Origin: Streptomyces guryensis
GTDB lineage: Bacteria > Actinomycetota > Actinomycetes > Streptomycetales > Streptomycetaceae
DNA length: 64,000 nucleotides
Assembly: GCF_021261325.1 (NCBI RefSeq)
Contig: NZ_JAJSBI010000035.1
Location: 25,868 to 89,867, forward strand
Direction of reading: 5' to 3'
A program made the position numbers and the translations under genes. Below are positions 1-7,705 of this stretch, piece by piece (within the stretch, counting starts at the first letter, position 1; each line of letters begins with the position of its first letter). Below the pieces are notes generated by a model that worked only from the letters and a program-made list of their open reading frames with translations, was not told where the DNA came from and ran no database searches.

Positions 1-331
1 CGACGAGGGCGAGCGCCAGTTGCAGGGGCACCGCGATGACGACGTACGTCAGGGTCGTCACGACCGACCGCCAGTACCGCGGGTCCTGTGTGAACATCTG
101 TATGTAGTTGCGCAGGCCCACCCAGTGCGGCGGGTTGAACAGGTCGTAGTCGGTGAAGGAGAGATACAGCGACACGGCCATCGGCAGCAGCGTCAGGACG
201 ATCGCGCCGAGCACCCACGGGGACAGGAACACCCAGGCGGCGCCCTCGCGTTCGCGTTTGGGGCGGCGCTTGGCGGCGGGCGCGGGGCGGGGCGGGCGAG
301 CGGTGGGTGCGGGGACGTCGGTGGTGGTCAT
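1..331 (-). CDS. Sugar ABC transporter permease (MalF type), 3' part cut by window edge
   Basis: Inner-membrane permease subunit of a carbohydrate ABC importer. Only the first ~110 residues are in the window. They show a basic Pro/Arg-rich cytoplasmic N-terminus, a first membrane helix (around FLSPWVLGAIVLTLLP), the family-typical SFTDYDLF and GLRNY segments, and the start of a second helix. The ATG at 331 overlaps the TGA of the binding-protein gene (ATGA), so the two are translationally coupled. The partner MalG-type permease should lie beyond position 1. Substrate not determinable. Confidence 0.88.
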   Translation of the reverse strand, partial: MTTTDVPAPTARPPRPAPAAKRRPKREREGAAWVFLSPWVLGAIVLTLLPMAVSLYLSFTDYDLFNPPHWVGLRNYIQMFTQDPRYWRSVVTTLTYVVIAVPLQLALALV

Positions 332-1611
332 GACCTCAGCTCCGCCTTCGCCTCGGTGACATAGTTCTCGGCCGCCCGGCGCGGCGACATGCGCTCGTAC
401 GACACCTGGTCGTAGTCGCGCTGGAAGGTGGTCTGCAGGGCGTTGTCGCCGGACGGCGGAGCCTGCGGCGGGTCCTTGAGGGAGCCTTCGAGCGAGGACT
501 GGAAGTCGGCGACCGTCTTGTCGAAGTCCTTGAGCTGTGAGGCGGTCTGCTCGCGGATGGTCTCGTTGACGGGGATGCCGCGGGTCGCGCCGAGGATCTT
601 CGCCGCCTGCCGGTCGTTGAGGAGGAAGTCGATGAGTGCGGCGGCCTCCTTGCGGTGGCCGGTGTGGGCTCCTATGCCGAGGAACATGGACGGCTTGAAG
701 TACTGGCCGGGCGTGCCGTCCTCGCCCGACGGCATCGGCGCGAGCGCGACGCCGCCCTTGACGAGCGCGAGGTAACCGCTGGACGGGGCGTCCCAGTTGA
801 AGTCGGCGGTGGCCTTGCCGCGGCCGAGCGGGGTGTTCTCGACGGAGCCGTCGAGCTGGGTGGTCTGTTCGGCCGGGGAGACGGCGCCCTCCCGGCGGAG
901 CCGGTCGGTGAAGGTCCACCAGCGGGCGAGGTCGTCGGCGGTGAAACCGAGGCCGCCGGAGTTGGTGTAGAGGGCCTTGCCCTGGCCGCGCAGCCACACC
1001 TCGAAGGCGTCCTCGCTCTGGCCGGGATCGGTGGCACCGGGCCTGCCGGTCTTCTTGACCAACGCCCGTACGGCGTCCGCCCATTGGCTCCAGGTCCAGC
1101 CCTTGCGCGGGAGGACCACTCCGGACGCCTTCCATGCCTTGACGTCGTAGACGACGGTCTCGGTGCCCCGGCCCTGCGGGACGGCGTACTGGGTGCCGTC
1201 CACCCGGCCGGTGGCCAGCAGGCCCGGGTCGATCTCGGCGGTGCGCAGGTCGCCCTTGACCTTGCCCAGGTCGAGCAGGACGTGTCCGGAGGCGTACTGG
1301 TCGATCTGGCGGTAGTCGAGCTGCATCACATCGGGTGCGTCGCCGCCCGTGGCCTGGATGGCGAGCTTCTGTTTGTAGGCGTCGTAACCCGAGAACGACG
1401 TCTGCACCCGCACGTTCGGATGCTGTTTCTCGAACAGGGCGACGGCCTGCTCCGTGCGTGCCGCGCGGTCGGGGTTGCCCCACCACGTGTAGCGCAGCAC
1501 GACCTTGCCGCCGCCGGCCGACTCCCCGGATCCCCCGCAGCCGGCCAGCACCGCACTGAGCACGAGTGCGGCGGCCGCCGCGCAGAACCCCTTTGTCCTG
1601 TGTCCGGGCAT
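328..1611 (-). CDS. Sugar ABC transporter substrate-binding lipoprotein
   Basis: Extracellular solute-binding protein (family 1), 427 residues, that captures a sugar for the adjacent permease. It has a lipoprotein signal peptide ending in LAGC with the lipidated Cys at residue 25, then a Gly/Ser linker and the typical start of the mature domain (LRYTWWGNPDRAARTEQAV). The ATG at 1611 is chosen because a good AGGTGA ribosome site lies just upstream and the signal peptide starts there; a longer in-frame start at 1728 would bury the signal. It sits 49 bp downstream of the PmoA-like gene and overlaps the permease start by 4 bp, so all three form one operon. Confidence 0.93.
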   Translation of the reverse strand: MPGHRTKGFCAAAAALVLSAVLAGCGGSGESAGGGKVVLRYTWWGNPDRAARTEQAVALFEKQHPNVRVQTSFSGYDAYKQKLAIQATGGDAPDVMQLDYRQIDQYASGHVLLDLGKVKGDLRTAEIDPGLLATGRVDGTQYAVPQGRGTETVVYDVKAWKASGVVLPRKGWTWSQWADAVRALVKKTGRPGATDPGQSEDAFEVWLRGQGKALYTNSGGLGFTADDLARWWTFTDRLRREGAVSPAEQTTQLDGSVENTPLGRGKATADFNWDAPSSGYLALVKGGVALAPMPSGEDGTPGQYFKPSMFLGIGAHTGHRKEAAALIDFLLNDRQAAKILGATRGIPVNETIREQTASQLKDFDKTVADFQSSLEGSLKDPPQAPPSGDNALQTTFQRDYDQVSYERMSPRRAAENYVTEAKAELRS

Positions 1612-1660
1612 GCCGAGGTCACCTCTTTCCTCACAACTGCTTGCTCTCAGGGCCGGTCGG

Positions 1661-2599
1661 TCACCACGCCAGACCCTCCAGATGGCCGGCGACACGGTCG
1701 CGGTCCCACGCACCGTCGGCGACGACAAGCCGATAGCGGTAGGCGAAGGACTCGCCGGGCGGCAGCTCGAACTCCTCGAAGAAAGCCCAGGAGAACGCGA
1801 CCGTGGGGATCGGTTCCGAGCGCACGAACCAGTGCGAGGCGTGGATCGCGGACTGCTCGTCGAGGTTCTCGGGTGCGTGGGCGAAGACGAGCGTGGAGTG
1901 CGCGTCGATGTCGTCGTGCTCGGTGGTGAAGGCCAGCCAGGGGCCCTGGGTGCCCATCAGTTTTCCGGCGTCCGTGCCCGCTCCGCCGTCGATGCCGGGG
2001 CCGAAGGCGGTGCCGCCGGTGAAGTCGCGGGGGCCGCGCCACTGCAGTCCGGTGTAGCCGGCCAGCTCGCGACCCTCGGTGGTGGGCGAGCCGAAGGCCA
2101 GGGGCTCGTCGCGGAGGTTGGTGAGGTGGATCGACCAGTCCAGTGCCCAGGCGCCGGCCTCCTCGTCGACCGAGTGGACGGTGAGGCCGCGCTCCTCACG
2201 TGCCCATTCCCTGCCGCCGTTCTCCACCCACGTCAGTGCCTCGGTCAGGGCGAGCCGGTCGTCCTCGACCGTGAACTCGGGGAAGCCGTCGTGCCGCATC
2301 GAGCCGATGCGGTCGGGCAGCGGCAGATAACCCCGGCCGTGGACATAGCAGTTGCCGCCCCAGAAGTTCTGCCCGGACAGATGACTGGCCGTCATCTGCA
2401 GGCCCTTGTGCCAGCGGTGGTCGCTGGGGCGGTAGCCGGTCACGGCGTGTCCGGCGAGGGTGCGCACCGGGTGCGCGTAGGGCTTGCGCGCCTCGAAGGC
2501 ATCGGGGTCGGGTCGGTAGACGTAGCGGAGGATCTCGGTGCCGTCCGCCGCCGCGACCGCGATGTGCTCGCCGTACGCGTGGCTGACTCGGATACTCAT
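1661..2599 (-). CDS. PmoA-like family protein (DUF6807)
   Basis: 312-residue protein of the family annotated as PmoA-like/DUF6807, recognisable from motifs such as HPVRTLAGH, DHRWHKGL and NFWGGN and the C-terminal FFEEFELPPGESF region. The family has no settled biochemical role; the PmoA name is historical and does not imply methane oxidation. Members are usually encoded beside sugar ABC transporters, ThuA-like proteins and Gfo/Idh/MocA oxidoreductases. Here it is first gene of an operon with a sugar-binding lipoprotein and permease, supporting a role in use of a plant- or cell-wall-derived carbohydrate. A LacI-type palindrome lies about 60 bp upstream. Confidence 0.8.
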   Translation of the reverse strand: MSIRVSHAYGEHIAVAAADGTEILRYVYRPDPDAFEARKPYAHPVRTLAGHAVTGYRPSDHRWHKGLQMTASHLSGQNFWGGNCYVHGRGYLPLPDRIGSMRHDGFPEFTVEDDRLALTEALTWVENGGREWAREERGLTVHSVDEEAGAWALDWSIHLTNLRDEPLAFGSPTTEGRELAGYTGLQWRGPRDFTGGTAFGPGIDGGAGTDAGKLMGTQGPWLAFTTEHDDIDAHSTLVFAHAPENLDEQSAIHASHWFVRSEPIPTVAFSWAFFEEFELPPGESFAYRYRLVVADGAWDRDRVAGHLEGLAW

Positions 2600-2657
2600 G
2601 CGCGCTCCTCGGGGGCCGGTGTGGGGGGGGGTGGTCGCCGTGCATGGCCTGGTTGCA

Positions 2658-2669
2658 GAAAGCGCTTGC
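2658..2669. promoter_or_regulatory. Putative LacI-family operator upstream of the sugar operon
   Basis: GAAAGCGCTTGC with a perfect 8-bp core AAGCGCTT, the central CG step and symmetry typical of LacI/GalR operators. It lies ~60 bp upstream of the PmoA-like gene start, in the region where that operon's promoter must be. No LacI gene is adjacent; the regulator may lie outside the window. Confidence 0.45.
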
Positions 2670-2783
2670 GCCCGAAGATGACCTTAGGGGCGGGGGAATG
2701 TCAGGACAACCCCCGTGCATTGATGCGGGAATTGGTATGGACCTTCCCCCGCTGCCCCGGCTAGGCTCTGCGGCGCATGAAGC

Positions 2784-2795
2784 GAGAGCGCTCTC
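2784..2795. promoter_or_regulatory. Perfect 12-bp palindrome, LacI-like operator
   Basis: GAGAGCGCTCTC is a perfect palindrome with the GCGC centre seen in streptomycete LacI-family operators. It lies between the divergent sugar operon and the protease gene, 54 bp before the protease start, and could govern either. Confidence 0.4.
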
Positions 2796-2848
2796 ACCGT
2801 TCTGCTGTTCCACCCCCACCCTGCTGGAACAACGAAGGGGCCACTCCC

Positions 2849-4000
2849 TTGAGACGCACAACAGCCATGCGCACCGGACTGTCCGCACTCCTCCTGCTCG
2901 GCAGCTGGGCCACCGCGAGTGCCGTGCCGGCCTCCGCCGCCGACTCCCCCTCGCGCCCCACCGAACCCCCGGCCTCCGCCCCGCTCCTGTCCGCCATGCG
3001 GCACGACCTGGGACTGACGAAGAGCCAGGCCGAAGCGCGCCTGGCCGCCGAGAAGACGGCGACAGCCGTGGAACGGAAGGCGAAGCGTGCCGCCGGGTCG
3101 TCGTACGGCGGCTCCTGGTTCGACGCCACGAGCGGCAGGCTGACCGTCGCGGTCACCCGTGGCGCGAACACCGAGGCCTTGCGCGCGACGGGCGCGACCG
3201 TTCGTCTCGTGCGGCACAGCGCGCGGCAACTGGACGCGACGAAGGCACGCATCGACGCGCTCTCCGCACCCGCCGGGATCGGCGGTTGGTACGTCGACGT
3301 CAAGACCGACCAGGTCGTCGTGAACGTCGTTGCCGCGCACCGTCGTGACAACGATGTCCAAACCTTCCTGGCACGAGCCCGCCAAGCCGGCCCGGTCACG
3401 GTGCGGGAAACCGCCGACGCGCCGCGGACCTTCGCCGCCGGCACCGTGGGCGGCGACCCGTACTACACCGGCAACGTCCGCTGCTCCATAGGTTTCTCGG
3501 TGTACGGCGGCTTCGTCACCGCCGGGCACTGCGATCAGCACACAGGCGCGGTGTACGGCTGGGACGGCTCCTACGTCGGCGACTTCCAGGGCTCGTCGTT
3601 CCCGGACAACGACTACGCCTGGGTGAGCGTCGGCAGCGGCTGGTGGACCGTGCCGGTGGTGCTCGGCTGGGGCACCGTCTCCGACCAGCTCGTCCGCGGC
3701 TCCGCCGAAGCCCCCGTCGGCGCGTCCATCTGCCGCTCCGGCTCCACCTCGCACTGGCACTGCGGCACCGTCCTGGCCAAGAGCGAGACGGTCAACTACA
3801 GCCAGGGTGCCGTCCACGAGCTGACGAAGACGAGCGTCTGCGCCGAGCCCGGTGACTCCGGTGGCTCGTTCATCAGCGGTGACCAGGCGCAGGGCGTCAC
3901 CTCCGGCGGCTGGGGCAACTGCAGCTCCGGCGGCGAGACCTGGTACCAGCCCGTCAACGAGATCCTCAACCGGTACGGGCTGACGCTGCAGACGGCCTGA
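2849..4000 (+). CDS. Secreted chymotrypsin-like serine protease, streptogrisin type (S1 family)
   Basis: Secreted endopeptidase made as a prepro-protein of ~383 residues. A basic n-region and hydrophobic stretch (GLSALLLLGSWATASA) form the signal peptide. A propeptide of the alpha-lytic protease type follows (HDLGLTKSQAEARL; region ending FLARARQAGPV). The mature catalytic domain carries His in TAGHC, Asp in DNDYAW and Ser in GDSGGS, and paired cysteines. The TTG start at 2849 is preferred because GAAGGGG lies 8 nt upstream; the in-frame ATG at 2867 has no ribosome site. The propeptide probably folds the protease and is cleaved off outside the cell. Confidence 0.9.
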   Translation: MRRTTAMRTGLSALLLLGSWATASAVPASAADSPSRPTEPPASAPLLSAMRHDLGLTKSQAEARLAAEKTATAVERKAKRAAGSSYGGSWFDATSGRLTVAVTRGANTEALRATGATVRLVRHSARQLDATKARIDALSAPAGIGGWYVDVKTDQVVVNVVAAHRRDNDVQTFLARARQAGPVTVRETADAPRTFAAGTVGGDPYYTGNVRCSIGFSVYGGFVTAGHCDQHTGAVYGWDGSYVGDFQGSSFPDNDYAWVSVGSGWWTVPVVLGWGTVSDQLVRGSAEAPVGASICRSGSTSHWHCGTVLAKSETVNYSQGAVHELTKTSVCAEPGDSGGSFISGDQAQGVTSGGWGNCSSGGETWYQPVNEILNRYGLTLQTA

Positions 4001-4083
4001 GCCCGCGCCGCCGTGGCCGAACGGGCTTCGCCGGGAACCAGCCGACGGAGCCCGCCCAGGCACCCTTGGACAAGGGCGAGGGT

Positions 4084-4932
4084 CTATCGGAACGCAGCGA
4101 TATGGCTCTGCGCCCAATCAGCGAACGTGCGGGGCGCGCGGCCGAGGACCTGCTCGACGTCGGGGCTGATGCGCTGCTCGGCAGGTGTGGGCTCGCCGAG
4201 GATGTCGAGTGTCGTGTCGACCACGGGCTCGGGCAGGAACTGCAGCATCTGTGCGCGGGCCTCGTCACGGGTCTGCTCGATGAAGCGGACCGGTTCGCCG
4301 AGCGCATCGCCGATCGCCTCGGCCTGCTGACGGGGCGTGGTGAGGGCGGGCCCGGTCAGCTCGTAGGTCCGTCCGGCGTGGCCGTCCTCGCGCAGGGCCG
4401 CGGCGGCGACTTGGGCGATGTCGTCCGGGTCGACGGTGGGCAGGCCGATGCCGGCGAACGGCGCGGCGATCGCCCGTCGGGCGCGCACGGACTCCGCCCA
4501 GGCGTAGGTGTTGGAGTTGAAGCCGCCGGGCCGCAGGATCGTCCAGTCAAGACCCGACTGCCGGACGGCGTCCTCGATGGCGCGTGCGACACCCCCGTGC
4601 GAGGCCGACTCCGGCCGGGTGGTGACCCCTTGGGAGGACAGCAGCACCACACGTCCGATGCCGCCGGCCTTGGCGACGTCGAGGATGTCCTGCGGGCTGA
4701 GCAGGTGCGCGCTGGGGCCGCCGTTCTGCAGGAACAGCGCCTCGGCACCGTCGAACACGGGCCGCAGGCTCTCCGGATCGGTCAGGTCCGCCTGCCGGTG
4801 CCGCACCCCTTGAGGCAGGTCCGCGGCCGAGACGGCCCGGGATGTCGCGGTCACCTGCGCACCGGTGGCTGCGAGGCTCTGCACGAGCGATCGGCCGACG
4901 TTGCCCGTCGCCCCCGTCACTACGATCACCAT
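4084..4932 (-). CDS. NmrA-like NAD(P)-binding oxidoreductase (atypical SDR)
   Basis: 282-residue Rossmann-fold protein beginning with the nucleotide motif VTGATGNVG (TGxxGxxG). Its YxxxK-poor, NmrA/azoreductase-like layout matches the 'NAD(P)H-binding' or NmrA family of atypical short-chain dehydrogenases. Such proteins act as redox sensors or reduce quinones and similar compounds. The ATG at 4932 has an AAGGGAG ribosome site. It is divergent from an HxlR-family regulator with a palindrome between them, the usual arrangement in which the HxlR protein controls the reductase in response to electrophiles. The substrate is unknown. Confidence 0.85.
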   Translation of the reverse strand: MVIVVTGATGNVGRSLVQSLAATGAQVTATSRAVSAADLPQGVRHRQADLTDPESLRPVFDGAEALFLQNGGPSAHLLSPQDILDVAKAGGIGRVVLLSSQGVTTRPESASHGGVARAIEDAVRQSGLDWTILRPGGFNSNTYAWAESVRARRAIAAPFAGIGLPTVDPDDIAQVAAAALREDGHAGRTYELTGPALTTPRQQAEAIGDALGEPVRFIEQTRDEARAQMLQFLPEPVVDTTLDILGEPTPAEQRISPDVEQVLGRAPRTFADWAQSHIAAFR

Positions 4933-5036
4933 GAACTCCCTTGTGTGTTGCGTGTGTTGTCGATGCCCGAGCGGGCGAGAGTGCCGCGGAGTACCGCTTT
5001 CCGGGCGCCTACGGGACGCTAACACCGCCGGTATAG

Positions 5037-5046
5037 TAGGTACCTA
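5037..5046. promoter_or_regulatory. HxlR operator candidate in divergent promoter
   Basis: TAGGTACCTA, a perfect 10-bp palindrome just downstream of a -10-like TATAGT (5032-5037). It lies between the SDR and HxlR genes. HxlR regulators bind short palindromes of this general kind, so it probably coordinates both genes. Confidence 0.45.
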
Positions 5047-5076
5047 GGGGAAAGTGGCTATCCCGGAGGGATGCGC

Positions 5077-5466
5077 ATGGCGGTCAAGGACATGCGGGCG
5101 GCAACTGCCGGGACCGATCCGGAAGTTGCCTGCCCGATCGGACCGGTGGTGGACATCGTGTTCAGCCGGTGGACCACGCCGATCCTGTGGAGCCTGCACG
5201 CGCACGGCCGGCAGCGCTTCGTCGAGCTGGAGCGGCGCATCGCGAGGATCACGCCGAAGGTGCTGACCCAGCGACTGAGGCAGTTGGAACGCGACGGCCT
5301 CGTCGTGCGCACGTATCACGCGGAGGTCCCGCCCCGGGTCGAGTACGAGATCAGTGAACTCGGCCGCAGCCTGGCCCCGCTCTTCGCGCATCTCGCCGAG
5401 TGGTCCGCCGGCAACCTCGAAAAGGTCGAGCGGTCCCGGCACGAGTACGACGCCGATTCGGCCTGA
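5077..5466 (+). CDS. HxlR-family winged-helix transcriptional regulator
   Basis: 129-residue MarR/HxlR-like regulator. The N-terminal Cys before the winged helix (EVACPIGPVVDIVFSRW) is typical of the family and often redox sensitive. The recognition region reads RRIARITPKVLTQRLRQLERDGLV, the family signature. The ATG at 5077 is preferred over that at 5071 because GGAGG (5065-5069) is spaced 7 nt from it but touches the first ATG. It probably represses or activates the divergent SDR gene in response to an electrophile or oxidant. Confidence 0.9.
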   Translation: MAVKDMRAATAGTDPEVACPIGPVVDIVFSRWTTPILWSLHAHGRQRFVELERRIARITPKVLTQRLRQLERDGLVVRTYHAEVPPRVEYEISELGRSLAPLFAHLAEWSAGNLEKVERSRHEYDADSA

Positions 5467-5490
5467 GGACGCAGGCGTCCCCAGCTTCCG

Positions 5491-5931
5491 TCAGCGCTCT
5501 CGCGATGAGCGCGGAGCCCGCTTGCCCGGTACGGCGACAGCGCCGGAGGCGGCGGACCTGAGGAGGCGGCGGAACGTGGGGCATTCCATGTGACTCGGCG
5601 CCGGGCAGGCGGCGGCGTGTCGCAGGGAGTCGCGCAGCACGCCGAGTTCGCGGATCGTGCGGTCCAGCTCCTCCGCCCTGCCCGCGAGCACCTGCCGGTC
5701 GATACGCGGCTGCCCGTCCGGCGCGAACATGCGCGCGATCTCGTCGAGCGAGAACCCGGCGGTGCGCCCCATCGCGATCAGCGCGAGACGCTCCAGTACG
5801 GCGGGGTCGTACTGACGGCGCAGCCCCCGCCGGCCGCTCGCGGCGATCAGACCCTTTTCCTCGTAGAACCGCAGGGTCGAGGCGGGTACCCCGGCGCGCT
5901 GCACCACCTCGGCGATGTCCAGGTCTGTCAT
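5491..5931 (-). CDS. MerR-family transcriptional regulator
   Basis: 146-residue regulator with an N-terminal MerR winged helix (IAEVVQRAGVPASTLRFYEEKGLI) followed by the wing region RRQYDPAVLERLALI, a dimerisation helix and a short C-terminal tail with two cysteines (ACPAPSHMEC). The cysteine pair resembles, but is not, the SoxR iron-sulfur motif. It lies divergent from a methyltransferase gene, with a SoxR-like palindrome in the ~75-bp gap, so it probably activates or represses that gene and itself. The effector is unknown; metal, thiol-reactive agents or small organics are possible. Confidence 0.9.
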   Translation of the reverse strand: MTDLDIAEVVQRAGVPASTLRFYEEKGLIAASGRRGLRRQYDPAVLERLALIAMGRTAGFSLDEIARMFAPDGQPRIDRQVLAGRAEELDRTIRELGVLRDSLRHAAACPAPSHMECPTFRRLLRSAASGAVAVPGKRAPRSSRER

Positions 5932-5938
5932 CCTCTTT

Positions 5939-5958
5939 ACCTCAAGTCGACTTGAAGT
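5939..5958. promoter_or_regulatory. MerR/SoxR-type operator in the divergent promoter
   Basis: An 18-bp element CCTCAAGTCGACTTGAAG containing the perfect 14-bp palindrome TCAAGTCGACTTGA. It resembles the classical SoxR operator (CCTCAAGTT-type half sites) and lies 10 bp from the MerR start, in the gap before the methyltransferase. Confidence 0.6.
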
Positions 5959-6006
5959 GGCACGGTGTCATCTCGAACCGGACGAGCGCAAGCGCAGGAG
6001 GCGATC

Positions 6007-6870
6007 ATGGACGTCGCGCGGGGAAGCGATGACGATCAGGCGGCCCGTTGGAAGGGGCCCGGCGGCAACGCCTGGGTCGAGTTGCAGACGGTGATGGACG
6101 AGATGTTCAAGCCCTTGGAAGAACTGCTCGTCGATGCCGTGACCGGCGCAGACGCGGGCCGTGTGCTCGATGTCGGCTGCGGCACCGGCGGCGTCACGCT
6201 GGCCGTCGCGCGGCGGCTCGGTCCGGCGGGCCGCTGTGTCGGCGTCGACATCTCCGAACCGGTGATCGCCGCCGCCCGGTCGCGCGCCGAACGGGACGGC
6301 ACACCGGCGTCCTTCGTCCTCGGCGACGCACAGGACCACGCGTTCGAGCACGCCGCCTTCGACGCCGTCATCTCGCGCTTCGGGGTCATGTTCTTCAGCG
6401 ACTCCGTGCGGGCGTTCGCGAACCTCCGGCGTGCCGCGAGGGACGAGGCCCTGCTGCGATTCGTCGCCTGGCGCGGCCCTGCGGAGAACCCGTTCATGAC
6501 GACGGCCGAACGCGCCGCGGCACCGCTGCTGCCCGGCCTGCCCGTCCGCCGCCCGGACGAGCCCGGGCAGTTCGCCTTCGCGGACCCGGACCGGATCCAC
6601 CGCGTCCTGGCGGAGAGCGGCTGGGCCGGGATCGACATCCGGCCGCTCGACGTGGCCTGTGCCCTGCCCGAGAGCGAGTTGGTCCACTACCTCACCCGGC
6701 TGGGTCCGGTCGGTCTGGCCCTCGGCGGGGTCGACGAGCAGACCCGCGCACGTGTCATCGACACGGTCCGCGCCGCGTTCGATCCCTTTGTGCAGGGTAC
6801 GGAGGTCCGCTTCACCGCCGCCTGCTGGCTGGTCGACGCCCACGCGCCGGCCGTCTCGGCCGCCGGCTGA
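6007..6870 (+). CDS. Class I SAM-dependent methyltransferase
   Basis: 287-residue UbiE/Methyltransf_11-like enzyme. The SAM motif I is VLDVGCGTGG, followed by the acidic loop GVDISEPVI and the motif-II region GDAQDHAF. The ATG at 6007 has AGGAGG 5 nt upstream. The substrate is not predictable from sequence; a small organic acceptor is likely. The gene is divergent from a MerR regulator and shares its operator, so it is probably induced by the MerR effector. Confidence 0.87.
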   Translation: MDVARGSDDDQAARWKGPGGNAWVELQTVMDEMFKPLEELLVDAVTGADAGRVLDVGCGTGGVTLAVARRLGPAGRCVGVDISEPVIAAARSRAERDGTPASFVLGDAQDHAFEHAAFDAVISRFGVMFFSDSVRAFANLRRAARDEALLRFVAWRGPAENPFMTTAERAAAPLLPGLPVRRPDEPGQFAFADPDRIHRVLAESGWAGIDIRPLDVACALPESELVHYLTRLGPVGLALGGVDEQTRARVIDTVRAAFDPFVQGTEVRFTAACWLVDAHAPAVSAAG

Positions 6871-6908
6871 ACCCGGGAGGAAGTTGTAGTCGGCGGGCAG
6901 GGGACGGC

Positions 6909-6923
6909 CGCGAAACTTTCGCG
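6909..6923. promoter_or_regulatory. 15-bp perfect palindrome upstream of thuA-like gene
   Basis: CGCGAAACTTTCGCG (7+1+7) lies 72 bp before the ThuA-like start. Symmetry and the GAAA/TTTC half sites suit a LacI- or GntR-type sugar regulator acting on the ThuA/oxidoreductase operon. No regulator gene is adjacent. Confidence 0.45.
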
Positions 6924-6994
6924 CATCCGGCAGCCCGTTGCCGGGCGCGGGTGACTGGCGCATAGTGAGGGCTCCGTACGGGTGAAGGAACGCG

Positions 6995-7705
6995 ATGCAG
7001 CCGAAGAAAGCCCTGGTGGTCCGAGGCGGATGGGAGGGGCACCGGCCGGTCCAGGCCACGGAGTTGTTCCTGCCCTTCCTCGAAAGCAGCGGTTTCACGG
7101 TCCGGGTCGAGGAGTCGACCGAGCTCTACGCCGATGCTGCCGAGCTGGCGCGCACCGACCTGGTGGTGCAGTGCGTCTCGATGTCGGAGATCAGCGCCGA
7201 GCAGGTGGCGGGACTGAGCGCGGCGGTCGCGGCCGGCACCGGGTTCACCGGCTGGCACGGCGGTATCGCCGACTCGTTCCGTGCCTCCTCCGACTATCTC
7301 CAGCTGGTGGGAGGCCAGTTCGCCTGCCACCCGGGCAAGGAGCCGTGCGAGCGCCGGGGCGAGGCGGAGGACAACTTCCTGCCGCACACCATCGACATCA
7401 CCGAGCTCGGCCGCAAGCACCCCGTCACCGAGGGGCTCGACGACTTCGAGCTGTGCACCGAGCAGTACTGGGTGCTCCACGACGACCTGATCGACGTCCT
7501 GGCCACCACCACGCACCCCGCCCGCGCCTGGCAGCCCTGGCAGCGGCCCGTCACCTCACCGGCGATCTGGACCCGGCGGTGGGGCGCCGGGCGGATCGTG
7601 GTGACGACACCGGGGCACAGCCTGGACGTGCTGGAGAACCCGAACGTCCGCACGGTCATCGAGAGGGGCATGCTGTGGGCGACGCGCACCGCATCGGCGT
7701 CGTAG
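6995..7705 (+). CDS. ThuA-like domain protein (trehalose-utilisation family)
   Basis: 236-residue glutamine-amidotransferase-like (class I flavodoxin-like) protein of the ThuA family: N-terminal VVRGGWEGHRP, FTGWHGGIADSF around the nucleophile-elbow position, and the C-terminal GAGRIVVTTPGHSLDVL. ThuA proteins assist import or oxidation of disaccharides such as trehalose, but their reaction is not well fixed. The next gene, a Gfo/Idh/MocA oxidoreductase, starts 31 bp inside this one, the same pairing as thuA-thuB. The substrate here is unknown. Confidence 0.87.
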   Translation: MQPKKALVVRGGWEGHRPVQATELFLPFLESSGFTVRVEESTELYADAAELARTDLVVQCVSMSEISAEQVAGLSAAVAAGTGFTGWHGGIADSFRASSDYLQLVGGQFACHPGKEPCERRGEAEDNFLPHTIDITELGRKHPVTEGLDDFELCTEQYWVLHDDLIDVLATTTHPARAWQPWQRPVTSPAIWTRRWGAGRIVVTTPGHSLDVLENPNVRTVIERGMLWATRTASAS

